Shown one piece after another: positions 1-11,460 of a DNA stretch of 64,000 nucleotides. The notes under the pieces are model-generated. The model was given only the letters and a program-made list of their open reading frames with translations. It did not search any database and had not been told where the DNA came from. Position 1 is the first letter of the stretch, and each line of letters starts with the position of its first letter. The translations under genes were made by a program, and so were the position numbers. Source of the stretch: Lantana camara (lineage: Eukaryota; Streptophyta; Magnoliopsida; Lamiales; Verbenaceae); assembly GCA_037501455.1 (NCBI GenBank), contig JAZIFV010000099.1, forward strand, positions 19,012 to 83,011. Reading direction: 5' to 3'.

Positions 1-35
1 GGTTGATATGATTTACATGCGTTTATGAGGCAATC

Positions 36-97
36 AAAAATTGGAAAAAGCTGTAAGGGTCCCCCCTTGTGGTTCTGCCAAAAATTGAAAACTTTTG
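36..97. other. Phased A-tracts and two related half-elements inside the monomer
   Basis: Within each monomer a CAAAAATTGGAAAAAG element (about 35-50) is followed some 44 bp later by a CAAAAATTGAAAAC element (about 79-92). Within each element the A-runs are centred about 8-9 bp apart, close to one helical turn. The second element continues into CTTTTG, giving CAAAA...TTTTG arms. Phased A-tracts are known to bend DNA and are common in satellites. Bending here is inferred, not measured. The similarity of the two elements may reflect an ancient internal duplication or simple A-richness. Confidence 0.5.
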
Positions 98-100
98 TTC

Positions 101-118
101 TTCGAGTATTTGGGCTAA
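101..118. other. TTCG-N10-CGAA dyad in the monomer (representative copy)
   Basis: In most monomers the segment from TTCGAG to GGGCGAA contains TTCG and its reverse complement CGAA separated by ten bases, about one helical turn. The copy marked here has CTAA in the right half; the intact form is seen for example where GGGCGAATC follows TTCGAG at about 457-476. Copies with GGGTGAATC lose the right half by a C-to-T change. Whether a protein binds here is unknown. The site is superficially like a CENP-B box because of the TTCG and a GGG, but the spacing and core positions do not fit. Confidence 0.4.
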
Positions 119-1770
119 TCAATGCATCCTAACTACTCATTTCACTTTTATATTAACTATTATGTTTGGTTTATGTATGGTTGATATGATTTATATGAGT
201 TTCTGAGGCAATCAAAAATTGGAAAAAGCTGTAAGGGTCCCCCCTTGTGGTTCTGCCAAAAATTGAAAACTTTTGTTCATCGAGTATTTGGGTTAATCAA
301 AGCATCCTAACTACTCATTTCACATATATATTAACGATTATGTTTGGTTTATGCATGGTTGATATGATTTACATGAGTTTCTGAGGCAATCAAAAATTGA
401 AAAAAGCTGTAAGGGTCCTCCCTTGTGGTTCTGGCAAAAATTGAAAACTTTTGTTCTTCGAGTATTTGGGCGAATCAAAGCATCCTAACTACCCATTTCA
501 CTTATATATTAATGATTATGTTTGGTTTATGCATGGTTGATTTGATTTACATGAGTTTCTGAGGCAATAAAAAATTGGAAAAAGCTGTAAGGGTCCCCCC
601 CTTGCGGTTCTGGCAAAAATTGAAAACCTTTGTTCTGCGAGTATTTGGGCGAATCAAAGCATCCTAACTACCCATTTCACTTATATATTAACGATTATGT
701 TTGGTTTATGCATGGTTGATATGATTTACATGAGTTTCTGACGCAATCAAAAATTGGAAAAAGCTGTAAGGGTCCCCCCTTGTGGTTCTGGCAAAAATTG
801 AAAACTTTTGTTCTTCTAGTATTTGGGTGAATCAATGCGTCCTAACTACTCGTTTCACTTATATATTAATGATTATGTTTGGTTTATGCATGGTTGATAT
901 GATTTACATGAGTTTCTGAGGCAATCAAAAATTGGAAAAAGCTGTAAGGGTCCCCCCTTGTGGTTCTGGCAAAAATTGAAAACTTTTGTTCTTCGAGTAT
1001 TTGGGCGAATCAAAGCATCCTAACTACCCATTTCACTTATATATCAACGATTATTTTTGGTTTATGCATGGTTGATATGATTTACATGTGTTTATGAGGC
1101 AATCAAAAATTGGAAAAAGCTGTAAGGGTCCCCCCTTGTGGTTCTGCCAAAAATTGAAAACTTTTGTTCTTCGAGTATTTGGGTTAATCAATGCATCCTA
1201 ACTACTCATTTCACTTTTATATTAACTATTATGTTTGGTTTATGTATGGTTGATATGATTTATATGAGTTTCTGAGGCAATCAAAAATTGGAAAAAGCTG
1301 TAAGGTTCCCCCCTTGTGGTTCTGCCAAAAATTGAAAACTTTTGTTCTTCTAGTATTTGGGTGAATCAATGCGTCCTAACTACTCATTTCACTTATATAT
1401 TAACGATTATGTTTGGTTTATGTATGGTTGATATGATTTACATGAGTTTCAGAGGCAATCAAAAATCGGAAAAAGCTGTAAGGGTCCCCCTTTGTGGTTC
1501 TGGCAAAAATTGAAAACTTTTGTTCTTCGAGTATTTGGGCGAATCAAAGCATCCTAACTACCCATTTCACTTATATATCAACGATTATTTTCGGTTTATG
1601 CATGGTTGATATGATTTACATGCGTTTATGAGGCAATCAAAAATTGGAAAAAGCTGTAAGGGTCCCCCCTTGTGGTTCTGCCAAAAATTGAAAACTTTTG
1701 TTCTTCGAGTATTTGGGTGAATCAAAGCATCCTAACTACTCATTTCACTTATATATTAACGATTATGTTT

Positions 1771-1791
1771 GATTACTTATCAACCTTGATA
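1771..1791. other. Fold-back variant monomer, occurrence 1
   Basis: Where other monomers read GGTTTATGCATGGTTGATATG, this one reads GATTACTTATCAACCTTGATATG, making a 180-bp monomer. The new sequence contains TATCAA-CC-TTGATA (1778-1791), a perfect six-base inverted repeat with a two-base loop. TTATCAACC is the reverse complement of GGTTGATAA, close to the normal sequence. An inverted, templated micro-insertion is the likely origin. Confidence 0.85.
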
Positions 1792-2165
1792 TGATTTACA
1801 TGAGTTTCTAAGGCAATCAAAAATTGGAAAAAGCTGTAAGGGTCCCCCCTTGTGGTTCTGGCAAAAATTGAAAACTTTTGTTCTTCGAGTATTTGGGCGA
1901 ATCAAAGCCTCCTAACTACCCATTTCACTTATATATTAATGATTATGTTTGGTTTATGCATGGTTGATATGATTTACATGAGTTTCTGAGGCAATCAAAA
2001 ATTGGAAAAAGCTGTAAGGGTCCCCCCTTGTGGTTCTGGCAAAAATTGAAAACTTTTGTTCTTCGAGTATTTGGGCGAATCAAAGCATCCTAACTACCCA
2101 TTTCACTTATATATCAACGATTATTTTTGGTTTATGCATGGTTGATATGATTTACATGCGTTTAT

Positions 2166-3233
2166 GAGGCAATCAAAAATTGGAAAAAGCTGTAAGGGTC
2201 CCCCCTTGTGGTTCTGCCAAAAATTGAAAACTTTTGTTCTTCGAGTATTTGGGCTAATCAATGCATCCTAACTACTCATTTCACTTTTATATTAACTATT
2301 ATGTTTGGTTTATGTATGGTTGATATGATTTATATGAGTTTCTGAGGCAATCAAAAATTGGAAAAAGCTGTAAGGGTCCCCCCTTGTGGTTCTGCCAAAA
2401 ATTGAAAACTTTTGTTCATCGAGTATTTGGGTTAATCAAAGCATCCTAACTACTCATTTCACTTATATATTAACGATTATGTTTGGTTTATGCATGGTTG
2501 ATATGATTTACATGAGTTTCTGAGGCAATCAAAAATTGAAAAAAGCTGTAAGGGTCCTCCCTTGTGGTTCTGGCAAAAATTGAAAACTTTTGTTCTTCGA
2601 GTATTTGGGCGAATCAAAGCATCCTAACTACCCATTTCACTTATATATTAATGATTATGTTTGGTTTATGCATGGTTGATTTGATTTACATGAGTTTCTG
2701 AGGCAATCAAAAATTGGAAAAAGCTGTAAGGGTCCCCCCTTGTGGTTCTGCCAAAAATTGAAAACTTTTGTTCTTCGAGTATTTGGGCTAATCAATGCAT
2801 CCTAACTACTCATTTCACTTTTATATTAACTGTTATGTTTGGTTTATGTATGGTTGATATGATTTATATGAGTTTCTGAGGCAATCAAAAATTGGAAAAA
2901 GCTGTAAGGGTCCCCCCTTGTGGTTCTGCCAAAAATTGAAAACTTTTGTTCATCGAGTATTTGGGTTAATCAAAGCATCCTAACTACTCATTTCACTTAT
3001 ATATTAACGATTATGTTTGGTTTATGCATGGTTGATATGATTTACATGAGTTTCTGAGGCAATCAAAAATTGAAAAAAGCTGTAAGGGTCCTCCCTTGTG
3101 GTTCTGGCAAAAATTGAAAACTTTTGTTCTTCGAGTATTTGGGCGAATCAAAGCATCCTAACTACCCATTTCACTTATATATTAATGATTATGTTTGGTT
3201 TATGCATGGTTGATTTGATTTACATGAGTTTCT
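2166..3233. repeat. Three-monomer (534-bp) tandem duplication nested in block A
   Basis: The segments 2166-2699 and 2700-3233 are adjacent copies 534 bp apart, exactly three monomers. The marker GTTCATCGAG occurs at about 2415 and 2949, and the GGGCTAATC type leads both copies. A visible difference is TAACTATTA in the first against TAACTGTTA in the second. The same nested duplication is present in block A copy 2 (about 8044-9111), including TAACTGTTA, so it predates the 5.9-kb-spaced duplication. Confidence 0.85.
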
Positions 3234-4608
3234 GAGGCAATAAAAAATTGGAAAAAGCTGTAAGGGTCCCCCCCTTGCGGTTCTGGCAAAAATTGAAAAC
3301 CTTTGTTCTTCGAGTATTTGGGCGAATCAAAGCATCCTAACTACCCATTTCACTTATATATTAACGATTATGTTTGGTTTATGCATGGTTGATATGATTT
3401 ACATGAGTTTCTGATGCAATCAAAAATTGGAAAAAGCTGTAAGGGTCCCCCCTTGTGGTTCTGGCAAAAATTGAAAACTTTTGTTCTTCGAGTATTTGGG
3501 CAAATCAAAGCATCCTAACTACCCATTTCACTTATATATTAATGATTATGTTTGGTTTATGCATGGTTGATATGATTTACATGAGTTTCTGAGGCAATCA
3601 AAAATTGGAAAAAGCTGTAAGGGTCCCCCCTTGTGGTTCTGGCAAAAATTGAAAACTTTTGTTCTTCGAGTATTTGGGCGAATTAAAGTATCCTAACTAC
3701 TCATTTCACTTATATATTAACTATTATGTTTGGTTTATGTATGGTTGATATGATTTATATGAGTTTCTGAGGCAATCAAAAATTGGAAAAAGCTGTAAGG
3801 GTCACCCCTTGTGGTTCTGCCAAAAATTGAAAACTTTTGTTCTTCTAGTATTTGGGTGAATCAATGCGTCCTAACTACTCATTTCACTTATATATTAACG
3901 ATTATGTTTGGTTTATGTATGGTTGATATGATTTACATGAGTTTCAGAGGCAATCAAAAATCGGAAAAAGCTGTAAGGGTCCCCCCTTGTGGTTCTGGCA
4001 AAAATTGAAAACTTTTGTTCTTCGAGTATTTGGGCGAATCAAAGCATCCTAACTACCCATTTCACTTATATATCAACGATTATTTTTGGTTTATGCATGG
4101 TTGATATGATTTACATGCCTTTATGAGGCAATCAAAAATTGGAAAAAGCTGTAAGGGTCCCCCCTTGTGGTTCTGCCAAAAATTGAAAACTTTTGTTCTT
4201 CGAGTATTTGGGTGAATCAAAGCATCCTAACTACTCATTTCACTTATATATTAACGATTATGTTTGGTTTATGCAAGGTTGATATGATTTACATGAGTTT
4301 CTGAGGCAATAAAAATTTGGAAAAAGCAGTAAGGGTCCCCCCTTGCGGTTCTGGCAAAAATTGAAAACCTTTGTTCTTCGAGTATTTGGGCGAATCAAAG
4401 CATCCTAACTACCCATTTCACTTATATATTAACGATTATGTTTGGTTTATGCATGGTTGATATGATTTACATGAGTTTCTGACGCAATCAAAAATTGGAA
4501 AAAGCTGTAAGGGTCCCCCCATGTGGTTCTGGCAAAAATTGAAAACTTTTGTTCTTCGAGTATTTGGGCAAATCAAAGCATCCTAACTACCCATTTCACT
4601 TATATATT

Positions 4609-5878
4609 AACGATTATTTTTGGTTTATGCATGGTTGATATGATTTACATGTGTTTATGAGGCAATCAAAAATTGGAAAAAGCTGTAAGGGTCCCCCCTT
4701 GTGGTTCTGCCAAAAATTGAAAACTTTTGTTCTTCGAGTATTTGGGTTAATCAATGCATCCTAACTACTCATTTCACTTTTATATTAACTATTATGTTTG
4801 GTTTATGTATGGTTGATATGATTTATATGAGTTTCTGAGGCAATCAAAAATTGGAAAAAGCTGTAAGGGTCCCCCCTTGTGGTTCTGCCAAAAATTGAAA
4901 ACTTTTGTTCTTCTAGTATTTGGGTAAATCAATGCGTCCTAACTACTCATTTCAATTATATATTAACGATTATGTTTGGTTTATGTATGGTTGATATGAT
5001 TTACATGAGTTTCAGAGGCAATCAAAAATCGGAAAAAGCTGTAAGGGTCCCCCCTTGTGGTTCTGGCAAAAATTGAAAACTTTTGTTCTTCGAGTATTTG
5101 GGCGAATCAAAGCATCCTAACTACCCATTTCACTTATATATCAACGATTATTTTTGGTTTATGCATGGTTGATATGATTTACATGCGTTTATGAGGCAAT
5201 CAAAAATTGGAAAAAGCTGTACGGGACCCCCCTTGTGGTTCGGCCAAAAATTGAAAACTTTTGTTCTTCGAGTATTATGGCGAATCAAAGCATCCTAACT
5301 ACTCATTTCACCTATATATTAATGATTATGTTTTTTTTATGCATGGTTGATATGATTTACCTGAGTTTCAGAGGCAATCAAAAATTAGAAAAAGCTGTAA
5401 GGGTGCCCACTTGTGGTTCTGCCAAAAATTGAAAACTTTTGTTCTTCGAGTATTTGGGCGAATCAAAGCATCCTAAACTACCCATTTCACTTATATATTA
5501 ATGATTATGTTTGGTTTATGCATGGTTGATATGATTTAAATGAGTTTCTGACGCAATCAAAAATTGGAAAAAGCTGTAAGGGTCCCCCCTTGTGGTTCTG
5601 CCAAAAATTGAAAACTTTTGTTCTTCGAGTATTTGGGCGAATCAAAGCATCCTAACTACCCATTTCACTTATATATTAATGATTATGTTTGGTTTATGCA
5701 TGGTTGATATGATTTACATGAGTTTCTGAGGCAATCAAAAATTGAAAAAGCTGTAAGGGTCCCCCCTTGTGGTTCTGGCAAAAATTGAAAACTTTTGTTC
5801 TTCGAGTATTTGGGCGAATCAAAGCATCCTAACTACCCATTTCACTTATATATCAACGATTATTTTTGGTTTATGCAT
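4609..5878. repeat. Linker monomers between the two A blocks
   Basis: This is ordinary satellite, about seven monomers. It resembles the region from about 14530 to 16514: the segment around 4879 aligns 9923 bp downstream, and from about 5235 the offset is 10636 bp. The 713-bp change equals four monomers, present at about 15150-15870 and absent here. The run from 5235 into copy 2 of block A continues the 10636-bp match to about 6690, where it breaks at CTTCTAG against CTTCGAG. No gene or foreign insertion is present. Confidence 0.75.
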
Positions 5879-8800
5879 GGTTGATATGATTTACATGCGT
5901 TTATGAGGCAATCAAAAATTGGAAAAAGCTGTAAGGGTCCCCCCTTGTGGTTCTGCCAAAAATTGAAAACTTTTGTTCTTCGAGTATTTGGGCTAATCAA
6001 TGCATCCTAACTACTCATTTCACTTTTATATTAACTATTATGTTTGGTTTATGTATGGTTGATATGATTTATATGAGTTTCTGAGGCAATCAAAAATTGG
6101 AAAAAGCTGTAAGGGTCCCCCCTTGTGGTTCTGCCAAAAATTGAAAACTTTTGTTCATCGAGTATTTGGGTTAATCAAAGCATCCTAACTACTCATTTCA
6201 CATATATATTAACGATTATGTTTGGTTTATGCATGGTTGATATGATTTACATGAGTTTCTGAGGCAATCAAAAATTGAAAAAAGCTGTAAGGGTCCTCCC
6301 TTGTGGTTCTGGCAAAAATTGAAAACTTTTGTTCTTCGAGTATTTGGGCGAATCAAAGCATCCTAACTACCCATTTCACTTATATATTAATGATTATGTT
6401 TGGTTTATGCATGGTTGATTTGATTTACATGAGTTTCTGAGGCAATAAAAAATTGGAAAAAGCTGTAAGGGTCCCCCCCTTGCGGTTCTGGCAAAAATTG
6501 AAAACCTTTGTTCTGCGAGTATTTGGGCGAATCAAAGCATCCTAACTACCCATTTCACTTATATATTAACGATTATGTTTGGTTTATGCATGGTTGATAT
6601 GATTTACATGAGTTTCTGACGCAATCAAAAATTGGAAAAAGCTGTAAGGGTCCCCCCTTGTGGTTCTGGCAAAAATTGAAAACTTTTGTTCTTCTAGTAT
6701 TTGGGTGAATCAATGCGTCCTAACTACTCGTTTCACTTATATATTAATGATTATGTTTGGTTTATGCATGGTTGATATGATTTACATGAGTTTCTGAGGC
6801 AATCAAAAATTGGAAAAAGCTGTAAGGGTCCCCCCTTGTGGTTCTGGCAAAAATTGAAAACTTTTGTTCTTCGAGTATTTGGGCGAATCAAAGCATCCTA
6901 ACTACCCATTTCACTTATATATCAACGATTATTTTTGGTTTATGCATGGTTGATATGATTTACATGTGTTTATGAGGCAATCAAAAATTGGAAAAAGCTG
7001 TAAGGGTCCCCCCTTGTGGTTCTGCCAAAAATTGAAAACTTTTGTTCTTCGAGTATTTGGGTTAATCAATGCATCCTAACTACTCATTTCACTTTTATAT
7101 TAACTATTATGTTTGGTTTATGTATGGTTGATATGATTTATATGAGTTTCTGAGGCAATCAAAAATTGGAAAAAGCTGTAAGGTTCCCCCCTTGTGGTTC
7201 TGCCAAAAATTGAAAACTTTTGTTCTTCTAGTATTTGGGTGAATCAATGCGTCCTAACTACTCATTTCACTTATATATTAACGATTATGTTTGGTTTATG
7301 TATGGTTGATATGATTTACATGAGTTTCAGAGGCAATCAAAAATCGGAAAAAGCTGTAAGGGTCCCCCCTTGTGGTTCTGGCAAAAATTGAAAACTTTTG
7401 TTCTTCGAGTATTTGGGCGAATCAAAGCATCCTAACTACCCATTTCACTTATATATCAACGATTATTTTCGGTTTATGCATGGTTGATATGATTTACATG
7501 CGTTTATGAGGCAATCAAAAATTGGAAAAAGCTGTAAGGGTCCCCCCTTGTGGTTCTGCCAAAAATTGAAAACTTTTGTTCTTCGAGTATTTGGGTGAAT
7601 CAAAGCATCCTAACTACTCATTTCACTTATATATTAACGATTATGTTTGATTACTTATCAACCTTGATATGATTTACATGAGTTTCTAAGGCAATCAAAA
7701 ATTGGAAAAAGCTGTAAGGGTCCCCCCTTGTGGTTCTGGCAAAAATTGAAAACTTTTGTTCTTCGAGTATTTGGGCGAATCAAAGCCTCCTAACTACCCA
7801 TTTCACTTATATATTAATGATTATGTTTGGTTTATGCATGGTTGATATGATTTACATGAGTTTCTGAGGCAATCAAAAATTGGAAAAAGCTGTAAGGGTC
7901 CCCCCTTGTGGTTCTGGCAAAAATTGAAAACTTTTGTTCTTCGAGTATTTGGGCGAATCAAAGCATCCTAACTACCCATTTCACTTATATATCAACGATT
8001 AGTTTTGGTTTATGCATGGTTGATATGATTTACATGCGTTTATGAGGCAATCAAAAATTGGAAAAAGCTGTAAGGGTCCCCCCTTGTGGTTCTGCCAAAA
8101 ATTGAAAACTTTTGTTCTTCGAGTATTTGGGCTAATCAATGCATCCTAACTACTCATTTCACTTTTATATTAACTATTATGTTTGGTTTATGTATGGTTG
8201 ATATGATTTATATGAGTTTCTGAGGCAATCAAAAATTGGAAAAAGCTGTAAGGGTCCCCCCTTGTGGTTCTGCCAAAAATTGAAAACTTTTGTTCATCGA
8301 GTATTTGGGTTAATCAAAGCATCCTAACTACTCATTTCACTTATATATTAACGATTATGTTTGGTTTATGCATGGTTGATATGATTTACATGAGTTTCTG
8401 AGGCAATCAAAAATTGAAAAAAGCTGTAAGGGTCCTCCCTTGTGGTTCTGGCAAAAATTGAAAACTTTTGTTCTTCGAGTATTTGGGCGAATCAAAGCAT
8501 CCTAACTACCCATTTCACTTATATATTAATGATTATGTTTGGTTTATGCATGGTTGATTTGATTTACATGAGTTTCTGAGGCAATCAAAAATTGGAAAAA
8601 GCTGTAAGGGTCCCCCCTTGTGGTTCTGCCAAAAATTGAAAACTTTTGTTCTTCGAGTATTTGGGCTAATCAATGCATCCTAACTACTCATTTCACTTTT
8701 ATATTAACTGTTATGTTTGGTTTATGTATGGTTGATATGATTTATATGAGTTTCTGAGGCAATCAAAAATTGGAAAAAGCTGTAAGGGTCCCCCCTTGTG

Positions 8801-10486
8801 GTTCTGCCAAAAATTGAAAACTTTTGTTCATCGAGTATTTGGGTTAATCAAAGCATCCTAACTACTCATTTCACTTATATATTAACGATTATGTTTGGTT
8901 TATGCATGGTTGATATGATTTACATGAGTTTCTGAGGCAATCAAAAATTGAAAAAAGCTGTAAGGGTCCTCCCTTGTGGTTCTGGCAAAAATTGAAAACT
9001 TTTGTTCTTCGAGTATTTGGGCGAATCAAAGCATCCTAACTACCCATTTCACTTATATATTAATGATTATGTTTGGTTTATGCATGGTTGATTTGATTTA
9101 CATGAGTTTCTGAGGCAATAAAAAATTGGAAAAAGCTGTAAGGGTCCCCCCCTTGCGGTTCTGGCAAAAATTGAAAACCTTTGTTCTTCGAGTATTTGGG
9201 CGAATCAAAGCATCCTAACTACCCATTTCACTTATATATTAACGATTATGTTTGGTTTATGCATGGTTGATATGATTTACATGAGTTTCTGACGCAATCA
9301 AAAATTGGAAAAAGCTGTAAGGGTCCCCCCTTGTGGTTCTGGCAAAAATTGAAAACTTTTGTTCTTCGAGTATTTGGGCAAATCAAAGCATCCTAACTAC
9401 CCATTTCACTTATATATTAATGATTATGTTTGGTTTATGCATGGTTGATATGATTTACATGAGTTTCTGAGGCAATCAAAAATTGGAAAAAGCTGTAAGG
9501 GTCCCCCCTTGTGGTTCTGGCAAAAATTGAAAACTTTTGTTCTTCGAGTATTTGGGCGAATTAAAGTATCCTAACTACTCATTTCACTTATATATTAACT
9601 ATTATGTTTGGTTTATGTATGGTTGATATGATTTATATGAGTTTCTGAGGCAATCAAAAATTGGAAAAAGCTGTAAGGGTCACCCCTTGTGGTTCTGCCA
9701 AAAATTGAAAACTTTTGTTCTTCTAGTATTTGGGTGAATCAATGCGTCCTAACTACTCATTTCACTTATATATTAACGATTATGTTTGGTTTATGTATGG
9801 TTGATATGATTTACATGAGTTTCAGAGGCAATCAAAAATCGGAAAAAGCTGTAAGGGTCCCCCCTTGTGGTTCTGGCAAAAATTGAAAACTTTTGTTCTT
9901 CGAGTATTTGGGCGAATCAAAGCATCCTAACTACCCATTTCACTTATATATCAACGATTATTTTTGGTTTATGCATGGTTGATATGATTTACATGCCTTT
10001 ATGAGGCAATCAAAAATTGGAAAAAGCTGTAAGGGTCCCCCCTTGTGGTTCTGCCAAAAATTGAAAACTTTTGTTCTTCGAGTATTTGGGTGAATCAAAG
10101 CATCCTAACTACTCATTTCACTTATATATTAACGATTATGTTTGGTTTATGCAAGGTTGATATGATTTACATGAGTTTCTGAGGCAATAAAAATTTGGAA
10201 AAAGCAGTAAGGGTCCCCCCTTGCGGTTCTGGCAAAAATTGAAAACCTTTGTTCTTCGAATATTTGGGCGAATCAAAGCATCCTAACTACCCATTTCACT
10301 TATATATTAACGATTATGTTTGGTTTATGCATGGTTGATATGATTTACATGAGTTTCTGACGCAATCAAAAATTGGAAAAAGCTGTAAGGGTCCCCCCAT
10401 GTGGTTCTGGCAAAAATTGAAAACTTTTGTTCTTCGAGTATTTGGGCAAATCAAAGCATCCTAACTACCCATTTCACTTATATATT
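5879..10486. repeat. Higher-order block A, copy 2
   Basis: This is the second copy of the block at 1-4608, displaced by 5878 bp. Differences noticed are C at 7369 for T at 1491, G at 8002 for T at 2124, C at 9293 for T at 3415 (CpG against TpG) and A at 10260 for G at 4382. So few differences in 4.6 kb imply a recent duplication or strong homogenisation. The start of this copy also matches 16515 onward, so it belongs to a larger dispersed higher-order family in the left half of the array. Confidence 0.9.
7649..7669. other. Fold-back variant monomer, occurrence 2
   Basis: Same replacement and TATCAACCTTGATA hairpin (7656-7669), 5878 bp after the first, so copied with block A. Confidence 0.85.
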
Positions 10487-11460
10487 AATGATTATGTTTG
10501 GTTTATGCATGGTTGATATGATTTACATGAGTTTCTGAGGCAAACAAAAATTGGAAAAAGCTGTAAGGGTCCCCCCTTGTGGTTCTGGCAAAAATTGAAA
10601 ACTTTTGTTCTTCGAGTATTTGGGCGAATTAAAGTATCCTAACTACTCATTTCACTTATATATTGACTATTATGTTTGGTTTATGTAAGGTTGATATGAT
10701 TTACATGAGTTTCTGAGGCTATCAAAAATTGCAAAAAGCTGTAAGGGTCCCCCCTTGTGGTTCTGGCAAAATTGAAAACTTTTGTTTTTCGAGTATTTGG
10801 GCGAATCAAAGCATCCTAACTACCCATTTCACTTATATATCAACGATTATGTTTCGTTTATGCATGGTTGATATGATTTACATGAGTTTCTGAGGCAATC
10901 AAAAATTGGAAAAAGCTGTAACGGTCCCCCCTTGTGGTTCTGCCAAAAATTGAAAACTTTTGCTCTTCGAGTATTTGGGTGAATCAAAGCATCCTAACTA
11001 CTCATTTCACTTATATATTAACGATTATGTTTGGTTTATGCAAGGTTGATATGATTTACATGAGTTTCTGAGGCAATCAAAAATTGGAAAAAGCTGTAAG
11101 GGTCCCCCCTTGTGGTTCTGGCAAAAATTGAAAACTTTTGTTCTTCGAGTATTTGGGCGAATCAAAGCATCCTAACTACTCATTTCACTTTTATATTAAC
11201 GAATATGTTTGGTTTATGTATGGTTGATATGATTTACATGAGTTTCTGAGGCAACCAAAAATTGGAAAAAGCTGTACGGGACCCCCCTTGTGGTTCGGCC
11301 AAAAATTGAAAACTTTTGTTCTTCGAGTATTATGGCGAATCAAAGCATCCTAACTACTCATTTCACCTATATATTAATGATTATGTTTGTTTTATGCATG
11401 GTTGATATGATTTACATGAGTTTCAGAGGCAATCAAAAATTAGAAAAAGCTGTAAGAGTG
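10487..11460. repeat. Mosaic monomers matching 25936-26909
   Basis: Satellite only. The order of monomer types (GGGCAAATC, then AATTAAAGTATCC, GTAAGGTTG, ATTGCAAAAAG, TTTTGCTCTTCG, GCAAGGTTG, TTAACGAATATG and TGTACGGGACC) is repeated about 15449 bp downstream, and parts of it near 18240-18760. Private changes here include GAGGCTATC near 10718, TTGACTATT near 10664 and a one-base shortening of the A-run in GGCAAAATTG near 10767. Confidence 0.7.

Larger units (their letters stand above)
1..178 (+). repeat. Reference monomer used for numbering
   Basis: This first complete copy, from GGTTGATATG to just before the next GGTTGATATG at 179, is exactly 178 bp and serves as the coordinate frame for the other entries. 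Recurrent variable positions across the array are: GTTTATGAGG or GTTTCTGAGG near 21; TCTGCC or TCTGGC near 75; GGGCTAATC, GGGTTAATC, GGGCGAATC, GGGTGAATC or GGGCAAATC near 112; CTACTCAT or CTACCCAT near 133; and ATTAACG, ATTAATG, ATCAACG or ATTAACT near 152. Combinations of these define monomer types, and the order of types reveals the higher-order repeats. Because 178 is not a multiple of three, reading frame shifts by one base at every copy, which argues against any coding role. Confidence 0.95.
1..4608. repeat. Higher-order block A, copy 1 (open at the left edge)
   Basis: This block recurs 5878 bp downstream (33 monomers plus 4 bp). Rare private variants match at the same offset: TTCTGCGAG near 631 and 6509, GGTTCCCCCC near 1305 and 7183, TAACTGTTA near 2829 and 8707, ACATGCCTT near 4115 and 9993, AAAAATTTGGAAAAAGCAG near 4310 and 10188, and CCCCCCATGTGG near 4515 and 10393. 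Similarity breaks at about 4609, where this copy reads ATTAACGATTATTTT and the other ATTAATGATTATGTT. The left end is beyond the window. The few point differences I saw include 1491, 2124 and 3415. Confidence 0.9.

Noticed and set aside
61..66. C-rich tracts as i-motif or G-quadruplex sites.
   Set aside because: There is a single run of five to seven Cs per 178 bp, without the four closely spaced runs such structures need.
101..118. A CENP-B box.
   Set aside because: The essential pattern TTCG-N4-A-N2-CGGG is not met on either strand. Only TTCG plus a few further positions agree.
1316..1513. A family of near-identical 65-codon open frames (also at 3811, 4879, 5235, 7194, 9689, 11290, 13912, 14802, 15871, 19789, 23354, 24423, 26739, 27808, 31188 and 32256) with a hydrophobic middle.
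   Set aside because: They are translations of the satellite itself. They begin with GTG, not ATG. Nearly all stay open only because GTTTCTGAGG has become GTTTCAGAGG (TGA to AGA); the one at 32256 instead has GTTTCTTAGG. They end in the next monomer because 178 is not a multiple of three. No ribosome-binding or promoter context is seen, and copies are maintained by duplication, not by coding constraint.
1769..1791. An insertion of foreign DNA or a transposon footprint in the fold-back monomer.
   Set aside because: Only two bases are gained, no target-site duplication is seen, and the new bases are explained as inverted local satellite sequence.
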